Below are positions 55,098 to 64,000 of a stretch of DNA of 64,000 nt, piece by piece. The position numbers were made by a program, and so were the translations under genes. Under the pieces are notes generated by a model that worked only from the letters and a program-made list of their open reading frames with translations, did not search any database and was not told where the DNA came from. The DNA is taken from positions 154,587,466 to 154,651,465 of the forward strand of contig JALIGW010000001.1 in NCBI GenBank assembly GCA_023053685.1, in the 5' to 3' direction. The stretch is from Diadophis punctatus similis (lineage: Eukaryota > Chordata > Lepidosauria > Squamata > Dipsadidae). Within the stretch, counting starts at the first letter, position 1; each line of letters begins with the position of its first letter.

Positions 55098-58000
55098 GTT
55101 TCCTGTCCTGTGAATAAAGCAGCATTTGTAGGCTAGTAGTTTGCCTTGACTCCCTTTAACCTTTTAACCCACTTCTAATTAATTAATGCTTGTGCTGTTA
55201 ATGGCATATAGTGTAGGGACATGCATATGAAAAGGGGAATGGGTAATAATCTAGTGCACCAGAGGTACACCTTTTTTTGGAAGGCATGGGATCACATTTA
55301 TTATTTAAGTGACATTCCAGGCTATGCTGTAATAGCAGGAATAATAATTATTGTAATAATCTGGAAATATTAAATTTATCAGACCTGAATACCCTAATTT
55401 TACAAAAACACTTCCTACTTGGAGCTCCCTAAATTCTTAGACGCTTATCTTAATAAGTTCAGGTCCTTGGTTAGAACTTGAATTATTAAATTTCCACCAG
55501 ACTTCGACTGTGACTCTAACTGTAGATTATCGACACATAATAAAAGGGGTAGGGTAGAGAATTACTTTAAATAAATTTTCATTGGGATATAATAAATTAC
55601 TCTCAAATCAGCTAAATGCAATTTATCTGAATATTCCCCATATATTTAATATTTTCCTGTTCTTTCAAATTAAACATTATAATTTGGAGGTAAGTTTTGG
55701 AGAGGCTCTGGGGCCACATGCAAGTCTTTCAGAACTTTGTGCTAAGAGGTTCCAGGTTATGGATTTCCTGCCTAATAAGAACAACACAAAAATGTAAACT
55801 CCAGCTTTACACATTAATACGTGGAGAAATTGGAAGCTTTTACTGAAGGAAACTGAGGGAATCTCTTCAAATGACCACTTTTGGGGTCTTGGTGGGAGAA
55901 CTCATGAAACTGTGCTGTTGTAAAAGAGAATCATAACAGTGCCTCAAGTTTTGGAGTTCTACTTGCATGTTTCCAATCATGTCAAGACTAACATTTCTTT
56001 TCCTCTCGCCTTATGTCAGTCAGTCATTTGGGATAGTTTTAGAAGCATGATGCAGGAGGTACAAACCTCTACGCTCTTGCCTCTTAACTAAATTTAAGTG
56101 TGCACCTCCCAAGAACCCCTTTGAAATATTACACTCAATTTAGTTCATAGCTGCAGGTGTCAAGCAACAAATTTCATATCCCACTTGTGCTGACATTTGC
56201 TCTTGAGGAGAAAGAAATTAGATTTCTACTCATCTGAAACCAGAAACAAATGTTAGAATGGAAAGCTGCAATTTATAAGATTAAAAAAAAGTAATAATAA
56301 CGGCCACTTTAGAAGATTTTTGCTTTGCATGCTCTAATATTGCAGCCAGTTTTTTTCACTTCAAAATTAGTTGGTTACGGCTGAATTTTACTTTTACAGG
56401 AAAGTAAAATCCAGTATATTGTGCCAGTTTTATGGGATTGAAAGTAAGCAATAGATTTTAAAAATCATTAAAATCAGCTTTTTAAAAATATCTGAAATTT
56501 AGATGGATGGATGGATGGACGAGCACTTATAAATCCTGGAAATGGATGTGGAGCTCATTCTCTGCATGTGGATATGTCTAGGTATCCAATAATTCTTAAT
56601 CTCTGAACCTTCAACATAACTAATAGTGTCTCAGTGGAAATGGAAGGTAGAAAGCCATATTCCTAGTCATTTCTACAGATCTATTTCCATGTCTCAACAA
56701 CATACTGTGCATCAGATATGGTAGGCGAGTGGGCAATTTTCTGGATGGGGAAGAATACATATGAATATATTCCATAAACAAACTGGATGATCTCTTCTCA
56801 TGCCCTGTCCTAAGTCCATCTTTTGTCTTCTTGATCATCTATTCATTCAGCCAAGATTATAGGTAGTATTTGAAATATTTTGGATTCTGTTAGTTCTGCA
56901 GTATGCTACTCTTTCCAATGTCTATACAAAAAGTCAGGTTTATGGTACGTAGAATTTGTAGTACTATTCCTTAGGTCGTAGTCTCACGCCATGCATCATT
57001 GTTTTTATATATACATTGCATATACATTGGTTTAAAAATTCCCATTCCTACATCTCTATTTTAAAATGCATTTTAGTTCAATCAGTTAGGCAAGCAGACA
57101 CTACAATGTAAACTTTTTCCTATAGATGTTGTAATTACTACCCAACTGCAAACAGAATGCAGGGTATGGAAAACATGAATAACAAACTTGGTCACTCAAG
57201 TCTTAAGAGTTCCTCTCTTTTCACTGCCACAAGATCTGCAGATTCATTTCAGACAAAATGCCAGACAATAAACAAAAAATTGCTAGCCCTCACCCCTGCC
57301 AACTAAGTATAGATGTCTCCTTAGAGACTTTGTAGTAAAGGAAGGTCTAACAAGTATATTTTCTGTTTCTGTCCACAGGCTTTTACAGTTTAAAACAGAT
57401 ATGAGATTTAATGTATGTATAAGAGATGATGACCTTTCCCTATTTATCTGTGAGCTTGTCTTAACTTTTCTCAGCTTTCAGAGATATTTGTGTTTGCTGC
57501 CAGAGGCATCAGTGGAAAAACTCCCTTTGTTTTTTGAGTATCTGATTTAGCTTAAAGAACTAAATTGCACTTAAAGTGCAAGAAGGTTTGATGCTGAGAT
57601 GAATTTCATCAATTTATGAAATAATTGATCCCAGGGCTTCTTGCCACCAGCATTTACATAACTTGCTCAGATCAGTATTAACTTCCCAGTTTCATTGACC
57701 ATCATATCCAAAGTGAAGTATCTTTGTGACATTCTCCTGGCTCATGTTTTATATCTCCTGATTCTCAGCTTCATCCTAATTTTGGAAGTGTAAAACCATA
57801 CATTTCTATTATAGTAAAATATGTCACCGATATCATGGTTAAATAGATAGCCTTAATCCCTGAACAGTTTCACATACATGGTAAGACTTTGTAGCATTTT
57901 AGAATCGAAAACAAGATGGTAAGTTGGAAAACGGGACCACACAAAAGCAACACAGCTTGGAAGTTCTTCATGTATTTTGCCTTTTCCTGGGATTATCTGG

Positions 58001-58425
58001 CTGGCCTTCACAGCTGCTTTATGATAGAGGGGTGGGTGGGAAAATATGTTGTTTGTTTAAGGCCCCAGGTTGTCTGAAGCACTTCTTTGCCTCTAAATAT
58101 AAATCACTGTTCTGTTTTATCAAATGGACTGTTAATATCGGAAATGAATCAGTTAAATAAGAAAACTTGTTTCAGCATTCAAAACCATTTCCTTTTAATC
58201 ACGAACATACCGTTCAATTGTCCTCCTGTTAATGCATTAACTGTGTTCATGAATCACACGGTACATAACCCAGTTTGGTTGCATTTGTTCCCTTATGTTA
58301 CATGAACTGAGGCTTTGCAGTTTATAATACTCTATAATTCTGCATGTTTTATAAACTCTCTCTCTGTGTGTGTGGGGGGGTTATCAGTAAATTATTATTA
58401 AAATATTAATTATTGTGGGTTATTA
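55098..58425. other. Anonymous AT-rich sequence
   Basis: The longest stretch (3.3 kb) without a recognised element. Only a short GGAT run near 56503-56520 is seen. Short frames (71-78 codons) have no domain. Confidence 0.45.
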
Positions 58426-58429
58426 AATC

Positions 58430-59095
58430 TATATTGGCTCTGAACAACCACACACTTTGTCCAGGATGATCTGTTCCCGGAGTGTCTCTTCAGGTCTCCA
58501 ACAATATACCCATAATTGAGTCCATCTGCTTTACTCCTGGTCATCTTTTCTTTTCTTCCTCCTTTCCAGGGGTGGGCTGCTACGGGTTCGCCCAAGTTCG
58601 GGAGAACTCGTAGCTAACGTTATGGCTGGTTCGGAGAACCTCCAAATCCCACCACTGGCTGGCCCCTCCTGCCCCTCCCCTCCCACCCCACCCTGCCCCT
58701 CCCAGGAGTCTCCACGCGGACCATTTTGGATGCGAGGTAAGTGCAGGGCCCATGTGGAGGCTTGGAGAGGGGGGAAAACGGGCCTCCCGGAAGCTCTGGA
58801 TGGCTTCCAGAGCCTGGGGGAGGCAGTTTTCGCCCTCCCAGAGGCTCGAGGAAAGCCTCCGGAGCCTGGGGAAGGCAAAAACACACACACCCCGCTGGTG
58901 CAGGAGGCCAAGTAGGCCACGCCCACCATGGCCACGCCCACCCAACAACCGGGCAGAGAACACATTGCTGAAATTTTTGAAGCCCACCCCTGCTCCTTTC
59001 CCAGCATTGTGGACTTCTTGAGGAGCTGGGTCTTCATTTCATGTGTCCTGAATATGATAATTCGAGCCTAGTCATTTGTGTTACAAATGTGGTGG
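58430..59095 (-). mobile_element. RTE-type LINE 3' fragment, split by a hAT MITE
   Basis: Minus strand, in two parts: 58430-58566 and 59001-59095. Plus-strand text CTTTGTCCAGGATGATCTGT, TTGAGTCCATCTGCTTTACT, then after the MITE CAGCATTGTGGACTTCTTGA and GAGCCTAGTCATTTGTG runs parallel to the element at 32.9-33.35 kb. The minus-strand translation of the first part reads GRRKEKMTRSKADG and HSGNRSSWTKCVVVQSQ, resembling the RTE C-terminus. Inactive. Confidence 0.75.
58567..58992. mobile_element. hAT-like MITE, family C copy 9 (longest)
   Basis: Termini CAGGGGTGGGCTGCTACGGG and GAAGCCCACCCCTG. Exact duplication CTCCTTTC (58559-58566 and 58993-59000), lying inside the RTE fragment. The 426-bp GC-rich interior has CTTCCAGAGCCTGGGGGAGG-type repeats. 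Frames up to 168 codons across it are composition artefacts. Confidence 0.94.
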
Positions 59096-60735
59096 CCATA
59101 TCTTCAAATTAAATCAAGATTAAACGAGGATAGGAAACAATTTGGTATACAAAGGGAACAATCAGAATTAGACAAAATTCTATTAGAACAGGAAAGAGTT
59201 TTATCCAACACCAAAGTTCAAAAGCAGCATGACTCGTTCTATCCTGTCAATGTATAGTCAATTATTTTCATCTTTCATTGTGGAGTGATTTTCATATGTT
59301 GGATGATTCTGTTGGGAGTGTATTCTTTTCCCGCCCCGAATATTTTTTATTATATTCACAAAGTTAAAATATAAACTCCCAAAAAAGGGGGGTGGGAAAT
59401 ACAAGAACAAAGCAAAGCTAAACAAGACATTTAAAAAGTGCATAAAAATATTGTCCCCTGGGGAATATATTCTTTTGGTGTTCTCCCCAGGCATACTTTA
59501 CTCATTCTTCCAGGAACATCTTCCCACCAACACAATGAAGCAACATAGCAGGACTTGGGGGGGGGGGGGTTGGGAAACAAATAATTTTCTAACATTTTAT
59601 GTGAAACTAGTAAGATTTTTCCCCCCAGGATAGCATAATAATAAAATTTTAATATTTGATCTTGAAAAAAAGATGTGCGAAACTCCAAATTTCATTCTTT
59701 AAAGAAAAGCTGCCTTGTGACTATGTAAAGCCTGTTTTATTTTGGTTTTAAATCAAGAAGCAGAGCAGTTTTGAACTAGCCCTGTAGGGAAGAAATTCCA
59801 CATGCTAATCTTTTCTTGGCAATATGTTCTTGGATTCTAAGAAAGTTTTGGAATATTTAAATAAGAAAAAAGAGTTAAGAGAATAGATAAGTTATTTTTG
59901 CACCATGTCAGCAGGACTGGAAAACTTGCAATGCCTTGGTTTAATCTGTAAGCAATTTAGAGCAATGGTAGAGATGAACTATAATGAGCTTGGCAGTCAG
60001 AAAGCAAGAGGCAAAAGCGAGAAAGAGGTGGGTAGTCAACTCCCCTTGGCTGTGGCATTTTCAAAATTATGCAGACTTTCATTCATTGCCAATATTCACC
60101 CTTCTCATTGTTCCCATATAATGCAGCTTTTGTGTACTGTACTTACCCCTTACATTACGGTTTCAACCTCAATTATTATCCTTCACAGGTTAGGTAAATA
60201 TCATAACTTAACTCAATGCTATTTTAGTAATGAGGGTGAATGTGGGCATTTAAATTCCAGATCTTTAGATCTGCCAAACAGTTTCTTTTTTAAAAAAATC
60301 TCACCTTTAGGCAGCACAGGACAATGTGCTCATTTGTTTATTGCTTTACAAATGTAAAATACTTTTTTTAATGTTTTTTTTTTACATTTTCAAGGTTTAA
60401 TTAATGAGTGATTTTGTCACAAAGCAGTCAGAGTGTAGAAGTAATGAATGCCAAGGAATGGCTTTATCTAGACTCCCTGCTGGACTGGTCGTCTTTAATT
60501 CTCCTGTACATGGTTTTGTGTGTTTGCAGTTTCATTACAGTGGAAATGTGGTTCTTTACATCTACACCAGTGTTAGCATTGAATGCCTCAGTTACAGGGA
60601 TCTGTTGGGAGAAAGCCCCATCTTCTTATGCCACCAGTGTTTTTGGCAGCTAGGAACAGCTTGGCCAGGTGAGAATTCCCACTCTAATGTCAGACATCTG
60701 AGTGGAAGGTTGTTTTTTCTCATTATTTTAGATTT
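59096..60735. other. Anonymous sequence with two unassigned frames
   Basis: A 14-base G run at about 59557-59570 with a C-run near 59622. Plus-strand frames at 59905-60357 (150 codons) and 60404-60769 (121 codons) are the longest outside repeats. The first reads MSAGLENLQCLGLICKQF at its start. Neither shows a domain, and the second runs into a CR1 tail, so a gene is not supported. Confidence 0.35.
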
Positions 60736-60740
60736 AGATT

Positions 60741-61185
60741 TATTGTTAGAGTTGGAAGGGACCTTGTAGGTCATCTAGTCCAACCCCCAGGAGTTCCTAC
60801 ACCATTTGAGACAGATGGCAGTCCAGTCTCTCCTTGAAGGTCGCAAGTGTTGGGGCTCTCACGACCTCTGCTGGCAAGCTGTTCCACTGGTTGATCGCTC
60901 TCACCGTCAGAAAGTTTCTCCTCACTTCCAGGTTGAATCTCTCCTTGGTCAGCTTCCATCCGTTATTCCTTGTTTGGCTTTCTGGTGCCATAGAGAACAG
61001 CCTGACCCCCTCTTCTCTGTGGCATCTTCTCAATCTCAATGGCTATCATGTCACCCCTGATCCTTCTCTTCGCCAGACTGGCCAAGCTCAGTTCCTGCAA
61101 CCGCTCTTTGTATGTTTTATTTTCCAGACCCTTTATCATCCTGGTTGCTCTCTTCTGCACTTTCTCTAGGGTTTCAATGTTAAAC
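60741..61185 (-). mobile_element. CR1 LINE 3' end
   Basis: Minus strand, 3' end at the left (AGAGTTGGAAGGGACCTTGT and AGGTCATCTAGTCCAACCCC). Minus-strand frames encode MQKRATRMIKGLENKTYKER, ELSLASLAKRRIRGDMIA and, after a frameshift, NNGWKLTKERFNLEVRRNFL and RAINQWNSLPAEVV, the standard CR1 C-terminus. 5'-truncated near 61185. It is less decayed than the copies at 3.9 and 44.3 kb. Confidence 0.95.
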
Positions 61186-61705
61186 TTGTGGTGGTTGTCA
61201 TGGATTACTTATTTCAAGATACCTAGATGTTGTGTCACCAGTTTTCAGCCATAGATATCCGTTTCTGAGAAGGAAGGAACCAGGCCATAGAGGGACATAT
61301 GTTGTTTTTGGCACCAGGTTGCCCACTGCTGCTCTGGAAAGTCTAGCAATTTAAATTCAGATATTACTTCACTGTGTGTTCAAATATTATTTTCCAGCCT
61401 TAACAATTTAGAATGTTTTCCCAAAGGCTGCAACCAAAATCTTTCCTTAAAGCTCCTTCATCTAAAAAAAGAATTTTAAAGTAGAAGTTGTTCATTGTTA
61501 TCATCCTGGCAGAAGTGTTTTTATGAAATAGCTGGGTGGCCTTCTGGCTTCTCTCAAGTACTTTCCAATATCTACCAGTTAATGCACAGTGTGAATATAG
61601 CTACATTTTTATCAAGTGAACAGATTTAGTACTGTATTGTATATTCTGAGAAGCCTGGAAAAAAAGGCAAGGCAAGTGGAACAGTTTCTTTTTAAAAAGA
61701 CAACA
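61186..61705. other. Anonymous sequence
   Basis: Nothing recognised. Confidence 0.45.
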
Positions 61706-61952
61706 AGAGTCGAGGTGGTGCAGCGGTTAGAGTGCAGTACTGCAGGCCACTTTAGCTGACTGTGATCCGCAGGTCAGCGGTTCAAATCTCACCGGCTCAA
61801 GGTTGACTCAGCCTTCCATCCTTCCGAGGTAGGTAAAATGAAGACCCAGATTGTTGGGGGCAATATAAATATACAACCGCTTAGAGAGTGCTTGCACTGG
61901 GAGGCGGTATATAAATCTCACAAATAAAATAAATAAATAAAATAAATATTGA
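61706..61952 (+). mobile_element. tRNA-derived squamate SINE, AAATA-tailed subtype, copy 10
   Basis: Plus strand, from GAGTCGAGGTGGTGCAGCGG through the common core to GAGGCGGTATATAAATCTCA and a CAAATAAAATAAATAAATAA tail. It belongs to the same subfamily as copy 8 (38.7 kb). Confidence 0.93.
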
Positions 61953-63405
61953 TGAAGAATTCTTTTAATATAATGCACCGCCTTAGAAACCACTAGTTTG
62001 CAATAAAAGCAGGTGTGGCCATTGTATTAGCTGTTTAGCGGGGTGGGGGTGGGGAGCCAACTTTTCTTCCCAACAGTTCTCCTTCTGAAAAAATGAAAAG
62101 AAAATTTATAGGGAAATTCTCCTGGGTAGAATGTGGATCTTTCATTTAATTTAGTACAAGATGATCACGGACTGTATGTGAAAGCTGTGCCTTTTCCTGT
62201 CCTATCTTCTCTCTAGTGGTCTGCAGCTTCTCCGGCTTTTCCCCCTTAAATTGCAAGGGAAGACATTATGAAGGGATTCATTTTATGAGATTTCTTTTTG
62301 TTTCAAGATCGTGCTGCTACAGTCTTATGATTAAGGAGAGGCTTGCCCTTGAAACATTGTTAGACAACTTCCTCTTCCCTGGAGAAATTAAAAGAAATTA
62401 TTCTCTCAAAATCTGTGCTTACAAACTTGGAAAGGAACTTCAAAAGGCCAGTTATCCCCAGTTCTACCGAAAACATTTATTAGGCAGGTTGTAAGGTAGC
62501 CGGTATTATTTTTTTCCTCCGGAAATCTCCTTTCACAGGCTTTTTACCAACTCTGCTGTCAAAACAATACATTTTGATTTAGCTTAATCAATATTCCCTG
62601 TGACAGCCCTATAGAATAGCATCGTCCCTGAAATCCAAATGCCCCCCTCCAACCCTGTTAGCCTCTTGCTGTTTGCTGAAGGCATTTGGGGCAAGGAGTT
62701 AATTTCTGCTGCAGTTGTTGTGTTTCCTTTAATTAGGGTCATTGTTTTATCCCTTCACATATTGTTTCATCAGACTTTTTAATCATAGGGAGCACTGGTT
62801 GCCCTAAATTGGTTGCCTTTGTCAGGACTTGGATGGAAAAGGTGTACCTTCAGTCATGGTATCCTTCTGGACTGGCTGTGAGACTAGGGGCACTGTGTTG
62901 CAACTCAGAAGCTGCAGCAGTTGCTTCAGAGTGGAGCAATCCACTGCTGACCGGGAGTTGTTGATGGGAGCCCATTAGATAACTACTGCAGGCCTTGCAC
63001 TGGCTGCCAATGGCCTTATCTGTGGGACTGCATTCTCCAATTATAAATGTGCAGGCCAGTTTATCTGTCTGAAAGAAACTGTTATCAGTGCTCCACTTTA
63101 TGAAGGTGAGGGGGACTAAAGATGGCATCTAGCATCAAACCCTGAGAGACGGATGCCACTGAAGACACAGCTCTTTTAGAGGGCATTTGGATCTTGACTC
63201 CATCTTAGTTTAGGGTAATATTACTCTACGTTATCATTTGTTCTGGATGCTTTATTTGTACACCTTCCTATTATATACTGCTTCTTTTACGTTTTTCTTT
63301 TAAACTACTGAGAGTCATTAGGGATTTGGCATTCTGTAAATGTAATTAACAACAACCACAATACCAACAACACATGTGCCACAAATACTACTTTTCTATA
63401 TATTT
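61953..63405. other. Anonymous sequence
   Basis: No repeat recognised. Frames at 62216-62494 (plus, 92 codons) and 62850-63128 (minus, 92 codons) lack any domain. Confidence 0.4.
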
Positions 63406-63413
63406 GCTTGAAT

Positions 63414-63716
63414 CAGGGGTGGGTTCTAACTTATCTCGCTGCTGGTTCGCTTCCTCCCGCGCCGCGTGGCATGCACAGTAGCAAAAAAACAGAAACCCCC
63501 CCCCAAGCAGAAAACAAGATGCCGGAAACGCGGCTTCTGCGCATGCGCAGAAGAAAAAAAACCCGAAAAAAATTCAAAAAAAAATCCAAAATTTTTTTCA
63601 AACAAAAGATGGCAGCCTCCACGGACCGGCACCAACTGATCCGGTTCCGTGACATCATTGTGATGTCACCAGCAGCTTTGGGTGAACCGGTCTGAACCAG
63701 TCTGAACTCAACTCTG
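63414..63716. mobile_element. hAT-like MITE, family C copy 10
   Basis: Left terminus CAGGGGTGGGTTCTAACTTA, right terminus CTGAACTCAACTCTG. Exact duplication GCTTGAAT (63406-63413 and 63717-63724). Interior has CGGCTTCTGCGCATGCGCAG and GGTTCCGTGACATCATTG; closely related to copies 5 and 8. Confidence 0.95.
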
Positions 63717-63724
63717 GCTTGAAT

Positions 63725-64000
63725 GCAATACATAATGACTTAGTTACACATAGTGATTAAATCACACAAGTGACTTAGTTATATGATCCAGGCTGCCAAA
63801 TTACAAATGATAAGGATAAAGCATCTTTTTGTTTGCTGTAATAATGGTTGATTTCTGAAACAATGGCATAAACATGTCTAAATCAGGACTTTTAAACTGA
63901 TCTTTTTCATTTTTTTGTAATAACCCCTTTCCTCCTGTGGTTTTCTAATTTCTGTTCAGAACTCTTTTGTAACCCAACAGTCTGTTTTTTAAATAAAGTT
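63725..64000. other. Anonymous AT-rich sequence to window end
   Basis: Nothing recognised. Confidence 0.4.

Noticed and set aside
59905..60357. 150-codon plus-strand frame as a possible gene
   Set aside because: No recognisable domain, no splice or promoter context, ordinary AT-rich composition, and no homologue that I can name.

Overview
This window reads as anonymous nuclear DNA from a squamate reptile, most probably a snake. It is AT-rich, has no long open reading frame that looks like a cellular gene, and is crowded with squamate-type repeats. The evidence for a snake is a CR1-type LINE tail that runs directly into an (AATAG)n microsatellite at 9.7-10.0 kb (an association known from snake genomes), a BovB/RTE LINE at 20.3 kb, many copies of one tRNA-derived SINE family, L2/CR1 relics, Penelope-like elements and several hAT-type MITE families. 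No gene, rRNA, functional tRNA or CRISPR array can be supported. The window is either intergenic or lies inside a large intron.

Layout. 0-8 kb: anonymous sequence with an old L2-like relic (2.4-3.9 kb) followed by an old CR1 relic (3.9-5.0 kb), both on the plus strand. 8-18 kb: SINEs, the CR1 tail with its microsatellite, a TA-flanked MITE, a CR1-like 3' end, and a cluster of hAT MITE, SINE and TA-flanked MITE at 14.1-14.9 kb. 18.8-21.5 kb: the densest cluster, with a CR1-like tail, hAT MITE, (GT)n(GA)n array, SINE, BovB, hAT MITE and an inverted Penelope-like insertion. 23.6-37.1 kb: further hAT MITEs, an LTR-like fragment, a good L2-type LINE 3' end with an (AAATT)n tail, a long CR1 split by a MITE, and an RTE fragment. 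38-45 kb: SINEs, a 2-kb L1-type LINE 3' half, an L2 relic split by a younger LINE, and a CR1 relic split by a palindromic MITE. 47-64 kb: three small hAT MITEs, a non-LTR LINE 3' end with an (ATT)n tail, a Penelope-like inverted insertion with a 15-bp target duplication, an RTE fragment split by a MITE, a CR1 3' end and a SINE.

The strongest result is structural. Sixteen of nineteen hAT-like MITE copies (four families) are flanked by recognisable 8-bp target-site duplications, twelve of them exact and one of those twelve inside a simple repeat, so insertion boundaries can be read to the base. Two Penelope-like insertions each contain head-to-head terminal sequence with hammerhead-ribozyme-like cores, one flanked by an exact 15-bp duplication. 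Several nested insertions give a relative order of activity: L2 and CR1 relics are oldest, then RTE/BovB, Penelope and CR1 3' ends, with hAT MITEs among the youngest.

Limits: all family names come from reading motifs and recalled family features, not from a database search. Edges of LINE and SINE relics are approximate to about 10-50 bases. Edges of MITEs with target duplications are exact. I did not find a convincing undescribed gene system; the Penelope/hammerhead structures and the MITE families are the items most worth following up.
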